This document shows positions 44,573 through 52,675 of a stretch of DNA of 64,000 bases, piece by piece. How positions within the stretch are numbered: the first letter of the stretch is position 1; every line of letters starts with the position of its first letter. The stretch covers positions 3,596,001 to 3,660,000 of the forward strand of contig NZ_CP087585.1 in the NCBI RefSeq assembly GCF_022200785.1. The letters are read 5' to 3'. A model generated the notes under the pieces. It was given only the letters and a program-made list of their open reading frames with translations. It was not told where the DNA came from and searched no databases. A program made the translations under genes and the position numbers. This DNA is from Pedobacter mucosus. Its GTDB lineage: Bacteria; Bacteroidota; Bacteroidia; Sphingobacteriales; Sphingobacteriaceae.

Positions 44573-45310
44573 ATGAATCTAAAGTGCATTGTTATCGACG
44601 ATGAGCAACACGCGATAGAGGTATTAACAGACCATATTGCTGAAATGCCAGGACTTACTATTTTAAAAACTTTCACAAGCCCTGTGCAAGCTTTAACTGA
44701 GATAAGTATTGAAGATGAGATTGATATTCTTTTTATGGATATTGATATGCCAGGAATTAATGGCTTGGAATTAGCCAAAAATATCCGCGAAAAATCGAAA
44801 TACTTGGTGTTTACAACTGCTCATCCAGATTATGCGCTACAAGCATTTGATGTGCAATCAGATCAGTATTTACTAAAGCCAATATCCTTCGCGAAATTTG
44901 CTATTGGAATTGATAGAATTTTAAAGAAAGAAAGTACTATTGCTAAAAATGTTAAAGAAGTAGATCCTGTTGCCGCCTTATATATTAAAGGGGATCATAA
45001 ATATGCTTTTTCAAACATAGCTATTGAAGAAATACTTTACATTAAAGCACTGCAAAATTATATTCAAATTATTACTAAATCTGAAACCCATACCACTTAT
45101 CTTACTTTAAAGGAGATTGAAAAAGCTTTAGAAACGCATGCATTTATCAGGGTAAATAAATCAAACATTGTAGCTAAAGCCGCAATCAAAAAAGTGGATG
45201 GTAATATCATCCGTTTAACAAATAACGAGATGATTCAAATCGGCGAAGGCTACAAAGAAGCTTTCTTCGCCTATGTTCAGAGCAGCTTACTAAAATCCAA
45301 TAGGAGTTAG
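44573..45310 (+). CDS. LytTR family response regulator
   Basis: Two-component DNA-binding regulator, 245 residues. Receiver domain 1-120: CIVIDDEQHAIEVL, phosphorylation site Asp56 in LFMDIDMPG, LVFTTAHPDYALQAF and the Lys102 loop QYLLKPISFAKF. LytTR DNA-binding domain about 145-240: YIKGDHKYAFSNIAIEEILY, YIQIITKSETHTTYLTLKE, HAFIRVNKSNIVAKAAIKKV and GYKEAF. It probably pairs with the LytS-type kinase at 45605-46720. It converges on the precursor-like gene, which ends 2 bp beyond this stop codon on the other strand. It has an exact promoter and an element shared with the kinase upstream region. Confidence 0.93.
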   Translation: MNLKCIVIDDEQHAIEVLTDHIAEMPGLTILKTFTSPVQALTEISIEDEIDILFMDIDMPGINGLELAKNIREKSKYLVFTTAHPDYALQAFDVQSDQYLLKPISFAKFAIGIDRILKKESTIAKNVKEVDPVAALYIKGDHKYAFSNIAIEEILYIKALQNYIQIITKSETHTTYLTLKEIEKALETHAFIRVNKSNIVAKAAIKKVDGNIIRLTNNEMIQIGEGYKEAFFAYVQSSLLKSNRS

Positions 45311-45312
45311 TA

Positions 45313-45453
45313 CTATTTATTGCAAATAAAAGTTATTACAATAGATTGTGCTGTAACTGTTGAAGGATCTGTATTGAATCCGTTTTGATCTTTGTTACTT
45401 TTATAAACAAATACTGTTTTTTTTGCAAGTCTGTTATTGTTTTGAGCTTTCAT
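45313..45453 (-). CDS. putative class I lanthipeptide precursor peptide
   Basis: A 46-codon gene (ATG at 45453, TAG at 45313). The N-terminal half is basic and Asn-rich (MKAQNNNRLAKKTVFVYK) and resembles Bacteroidota class I lanthipeptide leaders with an L-x-K-K-T motif. The C-terminal half (FNTDPSTVTAQSIVITFICN) is rich in Ser and Thr (residues 28, 31, 32, 34, 37, 41) and has a single Cys at 44. The TDP(S/T)T start of the core is a pattern I associate with these precursors. With only one Cys, at most one (methyl)lanthionine ring can form. The LanB dehydratase is encoded 1.3 kb away on the same strand. There is no double-Gly or obvious protease site. The gene lies between the two-component genes. 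Confidence 0.72.
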   Translation of the reverse strand: MKAQNNNRLAKKTVFVYKSNKDQNGFNTDPSTVTAQSIVITFICNK

Positions 45454-45525
45454 AATATATATTTTAAATTGTTTTAATTAAAAATTATTGTTGTTATTTA
45501 TTTCTGTAAAGGTGCATGAGATTAT

Positions 45526-45560
45526 CCGGTGAATATATTTTTTTACACATAACACCTAAT
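45526..45560. promoter_or_regulatory. shared regulatory-element candidate, copy 2
   Basis: Contains the core TATATTTTTTTACA (45534-45547) identical to copy 1 at 44417-44430, with GGT to the left (45528-45530) and ACCTA to the right (45554-45558). It lies in the 151-bp divergent interval between the precursor-like gene and the kinase gene, where a regulator could act on both. I found no complete -33/-7 pair in this interval on either strand. Confidence 0.4.
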
Positions 45561-45604
45561 ATAAGGAGATAAAAGGCCTTTATTCATTCATTACGAAACA
45601 AAAA

Positions 45605-46720
45605 ATGAGCTTATTTTCCTTAAAAAACTTTATTAGAAAGTATAAAATCCACTTTATAGTATGGATTATTTACATCACCTACGAAATCTATATTACCGGA
45701 TCTATGAGTAAAAGATTTGGAACAATAGGTATCTACTTTGTAATTTATACTTTAATTATTTCTATTTTTTATATTCATGCTTATTTTTATGAAAAAGAAC
45801 TAAATAGAAAAAATGTTACTTTAAAATTTATTAGAATCCCAGTAATTATCTGCCTAGAAATTATTGGTTATACTCTTCTCGCTATTTACCTTAGAATAGC
45901 CTTTAACAGGATACATATAATTGATACCGATGAGTCACAGTTGTTTATAAAAGAGTTTATAATGGGCAGCATATGGCGTTCGCTGTATTTTATTGGCTTT
46001 TCAACAGGTTATGTTTATATTTTAAAATCTTTTGAAGATCGAAAAAAAGTTGAAGCATTGGAACGTCAGAGCCTAGTAACTCAGATCGAAAAACAAACCT
46101 TGGAGAATGATTTGGTTCATTCGCAAAACAATTATTTAAGAAGCCAGATTAATCCGCATTTCTTATTTAACACGCTCAATTTCATTTATAATGACGCTCG
46201 TAAAAAAGCACCAATGGCAGCAGATGCCATTATGAACCTTGCAGAAATGATGCGTTATGCCCTTAAAAGGCCAGAAGCTTCAGAAATGGTTTCACTTAAT
46301 GAAGAAATTGAGCAAATCGAACACCTTATAAATCTTCATAAACTTAGAACAGCTAATACCATAAATTTGCAACTTGATGTAATTGGTGATATGTTTGGAT
46401 TGCGGTTCCCACCGCTTATTTTATTAACATTGGTTGAAAATATTTTTAAGCATGGAAACGTCACTCATTCCTCGCAAACTGCATTAATAAGAATTTCTTA
46501 TGAAAGAAATACCCTAAATATTACAACTATCAATATGATTAATGAAATACGTGGGGCAGAAAGAGAAAGTCATAATGTAGGCATTGATAATATCAATAAA
46601 CGTTTAAAAAACTTTTATGGAGATAATTACATCTTTAAATTTTTCAAAGATCCATTAAATAGGTTCATTACAGAAATTGACGTTAAAGTTCCGAATCCTA
46701 TGTCAACATTAATAAATTAA
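45605..46720 (+). CDS. LytS/YehU-type sensor histidine kinase
   Basis: Membrane sensor kinase, 371 residues. Four hydrophobic segments in the first 140 residues (about 15-31, 42-62, 78-97, 123-141), then a short coiled coil (ALERQSLVTQIEKQTLENDL). The His_kinase domain has the phospho-acceptor His185 in QINPHFLFNTLN and the RYALKRPEASEMVSLNEEIE block. The HATPase domain has LTLVENIFKHGN (N box) and VGIDNINKRL (G box). It has no separate extracellular sensor domain, as in peptide-sensing kinases with membrane-embedded sensing (inference). The partner is the LytTR regulator at 44573. Its stop codon overlaps the LanB stop codon (46717-46720). Confidence 0.92.
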   Translation: MSLFSLKNFIRKYKIHFIVWIIYITYEIYITGSMSKRFGTIGIYFVIYTLIISIFYIHAYFYEKELNRKNVTLKFIRIPVIICLEIIGYTLLAIYLRIAFNRIHIIDTDESQLFIKEFIMGSIWRSLYFIGFSTGYVYILKSFEDRKKVEALERQSLVTQIEKQTLENDLVHSQNNYLRSQINPHFLFNTLNFIYNDARKKAPMAADAIMNLAEMMRYALKRPEASEMVSLNEEIEQIEHLINLHKLRTANTINLQLDVIGDMFGLRFPPLILLTLVENIFKHGNVTHSSQTALIRISYERNTLNITTINMINEIRGAERESHNVGIDNINKRLKNFYGDNYIFKFFKDPLNRFITEIDVKVPNPMSTLIN

Positions 46721-49515
46721 TGTCCAAGCGCATTTAAACGCTGAATATCTTTTAATAAAAAATAATACATCACCATTTCGTGAGTTCGTTGATCTTTATC
46801 AAATAAGCGATTAACATGCATATGTATTAAATCACTGAGCAATTTTAATCTTCTATTTGGTAAACAATCTCTCAGTATAGTTAATAGGGATCGATTCATT
46901 TGCTCAAATTTGCTCAGCTGATCGGTATTAAGTTCACAGTTATTTACTTTGCGGTATAGTTGATATTGAACATTCAATTGTTTAAAATCTGCTGCATCTA
47001 GTTGATGTTCTTCATTAAATGAATCAGACATTAATCTAATCAGTTTTAATGATTCTTCTTTACTAATTATTTCTGAGTGCTGAACATTAAACATTAACGA
47101 GGCACATACTTTGTACTTACAGAAATGATCAGGTTGCGTTTCTAACATTGATAGCACAAAATTGCTATCCATATAAAAATGTTCTTCAATTTTTTCTATT
47201 AAATCTTCGCCATATCGATCTATTTCTCTTTTATAGATTTTAATTTGAAGATCGGAAACTAATCCATTTAATAATTTATCCTTTAAATAATTTGAAAACG
47301 CTGAAGTTAGAATTTGTCCATCCTCCTTATTATGCAGCAAAACTCTAAATCGAATATGGTTTCCATTTTCATTGTATCTTATAAAGAACCATAATTTAAT
47401 TTTTTCCCTGTACTCTAAAATAAATGCTGTAATAACTTCAATCAAAATTTGATCTGACCTTTGTTGATGACAATAGATTTCAAAATATAGCCAATCATTT
47501 CCTGGTAGAAAGTTTTTTGTAACCAGATTGCTTGGTTCATTATATTGCCCTTTTAAGCCTTCGTAAATTTGATTTCCATGATTAAGATTAAAAATGAATT
47601 GAGCATTATACGGCGCTAAGTTTTCGTCCTTAACACAACTATTAATGGGCAAGATAACCTCTTCAAGGTAAATGCTATCTTGCTTTTGCATAAATAGAAT
47701 AAAAGCTGATAAATCTTCATCACTATTTATAAAGAAGCAAAGCGTTTGATCCGAAACTCCGGTCTTAAAGCATTTACTAACGCCTTTTTCTATTAGATAA
47801 CTTCGACAATACTCGATCGTAGGATTTCCATTTATAAAGATTTCACGCTTTGTAACTTGCCATTTCGACATGCTTAACACAATATTTTTATACTGCAATC
47901 TTGGATAATAATTCAAATCAGGAAAAATCTGATCCAAGGAGATGGATAAGTTAACTTGTAAATCTTGATTTTGTAAGTCGCATAACAACCTAAAAACGGC
48001 AAGATCAGATCTACTATAATTATAGGCCGATGCTATTTTTGGAATGATTCTTTTATTATGTTTCTTTGAGCGCAGAATTACCGTATTGCCAGCTATTGAA
48101 ACCATAATATCATTTAAGGTAAGTGGATCGTTTGAAGTATCGAAATTTAATATAGATAACTGGTGACTGTAAACTAACTTCCGTCTGTTTATATTATCAA
48201 TATTTGTTTCTACCATGTAAGCCACATCAAAAAATAAAATATCAGGATTAGCTAATTGCTCAATCTCCGCAACCTTTTTACAGTTTTTTTCAACGGTAAT
48301 ATCTGCCAAGCTAAACCTTCCACTTAAGGCATTAGCAGTTGCGCCACCAATTTGATTAACACATAATAAGTCATCACTTATTGATAGAAGTAAACTGAAA
48401 GTGTTCGGCAATTTAACCTCCGTATCGTTTCTTTTGAGCGCTAACTTATCCAAAAATATTGTTTTGTTATCTTCAAATTTTTGAGGGATTAACACACTAC
48501 TTAAAACAGATTGAAGATTGTTTACTATTGATTCCTTAGTTTTTCTATTATTAAGTTTACTTATAAAATCAACATTTTGGCCAGCATGCTCAAGCTCATC
48601 ATAGCCAATTCCAATTTCTGGATCCATAACAGTCAGCAATGCGACTTCCTGTTGTTCAAATTTTTTAATGAATTTATCCTTAAAATTTCTTAAGGCTTCA
48701 GGTTCATTTACGGGTAAAACACTTTGTAATAAAGATATTAAATTGGGAACAGCAGAAAACAAGTTTTCGTTTAACGTTCCAGCTTTCACCTTACGCTTAG
48801 CAATAATATATTTTGGAATATTATCATCGCTCTTAATTTCTAACCGTTGAAAATAATCTTCTCCAATTATATTCGGATCGAAATCCGTAAAAACTAATTG
48901 AATAGCATGCATATCTTCCAATAAATTATAAATCGATTCTTTGTCTTCATTATTTAACTGGAGCTTTTCAAGCAAATCATAAAACTTGATAGGTTTTAAA
49001 CAAGCGACTAATATTCGAATTATTAAATCACTATTTTCTATTTCAGCAAGCTCAAATAAACCATCAGTACATGCGATATATCTAATATTTCCTGCTATTA
49101 AATAATAACTACTGTTGCTAAATAGATATAAATTTTTTTCTAAAAGATCGAAAAACGGAACTTGAATATCATTTTTAACAGGCCAATCTATAAATTCATT
49201 AACCAGCTGTTCTTCGTTTATGGTGATGTTAGCGTCTTCATTTTTAAAAGCATTTTCTAAAATACTAAAGCTAGCGAAAGTCCCGTATGGAGTTGACCGA
49301 AACTTTGCTCTATTGAAATATTTCCAAATGGTAAAGAATATTTTTGGCGGAAGGCTTTGTAAATCATCTGCTTTTATTTCTTTAATTGTTTGATAAAAGG
49401 CATCAGAAGAAATCGCTATAGATTTTTTTAATTCTTCCCAACTGGCTGCCAAATCTGAATGATAAGAAAATTTTGGAGTTCTAAAAATTACCGTGGGATC
49501 GAATTTAATTTTCAT
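46717..49515 (-). CDS. class I lanthipeptide dehydratase (LanB), full length
   Basis: LanB enzymes dehydrate Ser/Thr of a precursor peptide by tRNA-Glu-dependent glutamylation followed by elimination. 932 residues, close to NisB-type length, with both parts fused. The N-terminal glutamylation domain (Lant_dehydr_N, about 1-640) starts FDPTVIFRTPKFSY and carries the family motif FRSTPYGTFASFS (72-84). The C-terminal elimination domain (SpaB_C, about 670-925) has NDWLYFEIYCHQQ, WFFIRYNENGNHIRFRVLL (710-728) and the REIDRYG motif near 763-769. No frame damage is seen. No LanC, ABC transporter or protease gene is adjacent. The PorE-like gene lies upstream behind a terminator; the kinase gene converges with overlapping stops. 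Confidence 0.9.
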   Translation of the reverse strand: MKIKFDPTVIFRTPKFSYHSDLAASWEELKKSIAISSDAFYQTIKEIKADDLQSLPPKIFFTIWKYFNRAKFRSTPYGTFASFSILENAFKNEDANITINEEQLVNEFIDWPVKNDIQVPFFDLLEKNLYLFSNSSYYLIAGNIRYIACTDGLFELAEIENSDLIIRILVACLKPIKFYDLLEKLQLNNEDKESIYNLLEDMHAIQLVFTDFDPNIIGEDYFQRLEIKSDDNIPKYIIAKRKVKAGTLNENLFSAVPNLISLLQSVLPVNEPEALRNFKDKFIKKFEQQEVALLTVMDPEIGIGYDELEHAGQNVDFISKLNNRKTKESIVNNLQSVLSSVLIPQKFEDNKTIFLDKLALKRNDTEVKLPNTFSLLLSISDDLLCVNQIGGATANALSGRFSLADITVEKNCKKVAEIEQLANPDILFFDVAYMVETNIDNINRRKLVYSHQLSILNFDTSNDPLTLNDIMVSIAGNTVILRSKKHNKRIIPKIASAYNYSRSDLAVFRLLCDLQNQDLQVNLSISLDQIFPDLNYYPRLQYKNIVLSMSKWQVTKREIFINGNPTIEYCRSYLIEKGVSKCFKTGVSDQTLCFFINSDEDLSAFILFMQKQDSIYLEEVILPINSCVKDENLAPYNAQFIFNLNHGNQIYEGLKGQYNEPSNLVTKNFLPGNDWLYFEIYCHQQRSDQILIEVITAFILEYREKIKLWFFIRYNENGNHIRFRVLLHNKEDGQILTSAFSNYLKDKLLNGLVSDLQIKIYKREIDRYGEDLIEKIEEHFYMDSNFVLSMLETQPDHFCKYKVCASLMFNVQHSEIISKEESLKLIRLMSDSFNEEHQLDAADFKQLNVQYQLYRKVNNCELNTDQLSKFEQMNRSLLTILRDCLPNRRLKLLSDLIHMHVNRLFDKDQRTHEMVMYYFLLKDIQRLNALGH

Positions 49516-49576
49516 AGCGCTATTATAATTGGTGAAAATTACAAAGATTAATTTTTAAATTATTTGTATAAAACGC

Positions 49577-49606
49577 AAAAAAGCCATTTCCCGAAGAAAA
49601 TGGCTT
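49577..49606 (-). terminator. terminator after the T9SS surface-protein operon
   Basis: Stem AAGCCATTTC (49581-49590) with GAAAATGGCTT (49596-49606), one bulge, with T residues following on the minus strand. It closes the operon of the giant protein, PorP/SprF and the PorE-like protein, and insulates the LanB gene. Confidence 0.8.
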
Positions 49607-49626
49607 GATAAAATAAAAATTAGCGA

Positions 49627-51621
49627 TTATTTTTTGGTCACTCTAAATTCAGTTCGTCTATTTTTTGCTCTACCATCTGGATTATCTTTCTTTTTCCTAC
49701 CAACGGTTATGGTATTTGGAGCTATTGGAAAAGCTTCGCCATATCCTTTCGATGTCATCCTTGCTGCCGATATGCCTTTAGTAATTAAATAATCTACACA
49801 TGATTTTGCTCTTTTGGCAGATAAATCTAAATTATACTCATCTGTACCCATGCTATCAGTATGGGCGCCTAATTCGATTTCGATTTCAGGATTATCTTCC
49901 ATAATAGGAACGATCATATTCAAAATCGTTTTTGATGGCTCTGTTAGTTCGGCACTATTAAATTCATAATATACATTCTCTAAAACGATTACCGGATCAA
50001 TATGAACTAAGCAATAATCCTTATAAATTAACGTATCTGATTTTGCAAGCTCCTCATAAGAGTAGTTACTTGCCATAGCAAAATAGTCTTTCTTAGCAAA
50101 GAAAAGCTTTATTGGTCTTTTCGAATCCACCTTAAAATCATATTTCCCATCGATACCTGTAACTAATTTCTGCTCACCATCTACAGTCGATAGTGTTACT
50201 GATGCGCCTGCGATTGGTTTTTTTGTTTTACAATCTGATAAAATACCTTTAACTGATAAAAACTCTTTTGTTATTTCTAAAACCTCTAAACAACATGAAG
50301 ATTCTCTATCAGAACTTATATAAGCTTTCGTTCCTTTTTCGTCAACTATTGTAAAGTATACATCGTCTTTAGATGAATTAAAAGGATATCCCATATTTTT
50401 AGGAGTTGTCCAACTAACAAAATCTCCTTCCGATTCAAAGAAATCTAATCCACCAAGTCCGATTTTTCCATCCGTACTAAATAGTAATTTTTTAGTCAAT
50501 GGATTATAAAAAGGGGCCTTCTCGTCTTCTTCAGTGTTAATGGTTGGCCCAAAGTTAATAGCCTGACTTAAAGATCCATCTTCGCGAATTGCACAATACC
50601 AAAGATCATACTTTCCAAATCCGCCAGTTCTATCTGATGAAAATAAAAGAAACTTGCCATCATTTGTTATAGATGGCTGAGCCGAATTGAAATCCTTGCT
50701 ATTAACTTGTAAGCCTGCAGCTAATGGATCAGTCCACTTGCTTCCTGATTTTTTTGAAGTGAAAATTGTATACTTACCTTTATCAATCCAAGTAGTAAAG
50801 TAAGCGGTATTTCCATCAGGACTAAAAGTTGCTGCTGCAACTTCCATATTTTTTGGAAAGCTAATATCCGACGACTTAACCGAGATTTCAGCTTCATTTA
50901 ATCCGTTTTTAGTGGTATAGATGTTATTTAAGTAGGGATTTGCTTTTGTAGATACCTGCACTCCTTTACCTTCAGCTTTAATTACATCATTTTTTCCACC
51001 AACAGAAACTGGCCTGGAGGAAGTAAAATAAAATTCATCTTTTGTTTTTACTGGAGCATAATTTGAGCCTAATCCATTAATGTTATTTGGCATTTTTTTA
51101 ACCTGTAACATTCTAGGATAGCGCATTTCTTCAATGGCAAATTTGCAAGATAAAATTTCCTTTTTCGCTGGTTCAACAAGAACGTCATTAGTATGCTTAT
51201 CTATAAATAATTGAAAAGCATCAATTGCTAAATTAAACTTTTTATTTGCCCTTAAGCTTTCCGCGTAATAAAAAAGCGAATTCTTGTAGTTAGGATTGGT
51301 AAAGGTTTTTGCAATAGCATAATACTTTTCAGCATCGGCGAATTCTCTATACATTCTGCTGGACTCCGCCAGTTTAAATATCGATTCTTCATAGTCAAGA
51401 ATTATCTTTACATCCTTCTTAGATTTTCTCTCTTTTCCATAAGGTAAAATAACCTGCGAACTATCGCCAGTATTACTTAATGCCTTTTTGTAGAACGTTG
51501 AAGCTGCATAATAATCTTTATTTTCAAAATAAGTATCGGCAACTCTTTTATAATTTACTACATATTGTGCATTAGCAAAACCGCCAAAAGCTACTAATAA
51601 TAAGAGTATTAATTTTTTCAT
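49627..51621 (-). CDS. PorE-like OmpA family protein (TPR-PD40-CRD-OmpA)
   Basis: Envelope protein with the architecture of P. gingivalis PorE, a type IX secretion component that binds peptidoglycan. 664 residues. Signal peptide MKKLILLLLVAFGGFANA; TPR-like helices about 20-165 (ADTYFENKDYYAASTFYKKA, YAESLRANKKFNLAIDAFQL). PD40/WD40-like propeller blades about 185-430: AATFSPDGNTAYFTTW, QPSITNDGKFLLFSSDRTGG and KKLLFSTDGKIGLGG. A carboxypeptidase-regulatory-like domain lies about 450-520 (GILSDCKTKKPIAGASVTLS). The C-terminal OmpA domain has LGAHTDSMGTDEYNLDLSAK and GRAKNRRTEFRV. It is 11 bp downstream of the PorP/SprF gene. Other PorE-like paralogues are common in these genomes, so it may serve this surface protein rather than the core machine. 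Confidence 0.9.
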   Translation of the reverse strand: MKKLILLLLVAFGGFANAQYVVNYKRVADTYFENKDYYAASTFYKKALSNTGDSSQVILPYGKERKSKKDVKIILDYEESIFKLAESSRMYREFADAEKYYAIAKTFTNPNYKNSLFYYAESLRANKKFNLAIDAFQLFIDKHTNDVLVEPAKKEILSCKFAIEEMRYPRMLQVKKMPNNINGLGSNYAPVKTKDEFYFTSSRPVSVGGKNDVIKAEGKGVQVSTKANPYLNNIYTTKNGLNEAEISVKSSDISFPKNMEVAAATFSPDGNTAYFTTWIDKGKYTIFTSKKSGSKWTDPLAAGLQVNSKDFNSAQPSITNDGKFLLFSSDRTGGFGKYDLWYCAIREDGSLSQAINFGPTINTEEDEKAPFYNPLTKKLLFSTDGKIGLGGLDFFESEGDFVSWTTPKNMGYPFNSSKDDVYFTIVDEKGTKAYISSDRESSCCLEVLEITKEFLSVKGILSDCKTKKPIAGASVTLSTVDGEQKLVTGIDGKYDFKVDSKRPIKLFFAKKDYFAMASNYSYEELAKSDTLIYKDYCLVHIDPVIVLENVYYEFNSAELTEPSKTILNMIVPIMEDNPEIEIELGAHTDSMGTDEYNLDLSAKRAKSCVDYLITKGISAARMTSKGYGEAFPIAPNTITVGRKKKDNPDGRAKNRRTEFRVTKK

Positions 51622-51632
51622 TTGTATTTAAA

Positions 51633-52634
51633 TTATAAACGTGGACAAAAGAAGTTTGGACCGATTATACCGTTACGGCCAATCAATGAAATAGACAGTT
51701 CTAAGCCTCCGTTACTATTAGATGCACGATTAAATGATGAAGTATTTACATCGTAGCTTAATCCAAAAACCATATTCTTAAGTTGCAAACCAACAAATGC
51801 AATTGCGGCATCTTTTACCCTGTAATTACCTCCAAAGAGTATATTGGCAGCTGGATTTACATTAAGCTGAGCATAAGCCCCAACTGAAATTTCATTTGTG
51901 TTACCCTGATACATTACCAACGCATTTGGTACAATGTCCAATAGTTCCGAAGCTCGTATTCTTGCACCTCCGTGGGCAGTAAATCGAACTGGAATAACAG
52001 AATTTGTACCTGAAAAATTATCTTTTGGTCTATTTAAGTGTGCAGCACTTGCACCTACAAATACATTTACACTCTGATTTGGGTTTCCATCAAAAAACAT
52101 AACCCCAGCATTTACATCTGGCACTAGTGAAGACTGAGATGAAAGCGATTCGTTACTAGATAAACCTCCATCATAACCGGTTATAGGATTAAATTGGTTA
52201 CCAAATCTTGCTTGAGAAAAATCAAAGCTTCTATTAATAATACCTGCTTGTAATCCAAAGCTTATCATTTGTAGTCCTTCAACCCCAAATCTTAAACGAT
52301 AAGAACCCGAAACCAGAGCTGTTAGGTAATTGAAATCTAACTCCCCAGCCCTTTGATTTAAAATCGTAGCACCGAATGCAAAGTTTTTCTTTGGCGCAAA
52401 ATCGAATGAGGCCGCACCAGTTAAAAAAGAGCTATTTAATGCACTCCACTGTTGCTTAAAATTTACCGAGGCTCTATAATCACCATCAATAACACCAGTT
52501 AAAGCTGGGTTCAACCACAATGGATTAGCATAATATTGCGAAAAGTGGGGATCGGTCTGGCTAAAAGACTTAGCCGAACAAAGCAACAAGCCCAGTAATG
52601 CTACGTATATTTTAAGTGATGATATTATTTTCAT
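51633..52634 (-). CDS. PorP/SprF family type IX secretion membrane protein
   Basis: Outer-membrane beta-barrel partner that helps a specific T9SS type-B surface protein reach or attach to the surface. I place the start at 52634 (333 residues), giving the signal peptide MKIISSLKIYVALLGLLLCS ... SFSQ. An ATG at 52676 is also in frame and overlaps the giant gene's stop as TAATG, which would add 14 residues and couple translation; both are possible. Family hallmarks: QTDPHFSQYYANPLWLNPAL, TGVIDGDYRASVNFKQQW, FAFGATILNQRAGELDFNYL and MVFGLSYDVNTS. The giant-protein gene immediately upstream ends with a type-B sorting domain, which fits this pairing. Confidence 0.92.
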   Translation of the reverse strand: MKIISSLKIYVALLGLLLCSAKSFSQTDPHFSQYYANPLWLNPALTGVIDGDYRASVNFKQQWSALNSSFLTGAASFDFAPKKNFAFGATILNQRAGELDFNYLTALVSGSYRLRFGVEGLQMISFGLQAGIINRSFDFSQARFGNQFNPITGYDGGLSSNESLSSQSSLVPDVNAGVMFFDGNPNQSVNVFVGASAAHLNRPKDNFSGTNSVIPVRFTAHGGARIRASELLDIVPNALVMYQGNTNEISVGAYAQLNVNPAANILFGGNYRVKDAAIAFVGLQLKNMVFGLSYDVNTSSFNRASNSNGGLELSISLIGRNGIIGPNFFCPRL

Positions 52635-52675
52635 GGTATTCGAGTTTGTCTGTTTATAAATAATTTTACTTCTCA

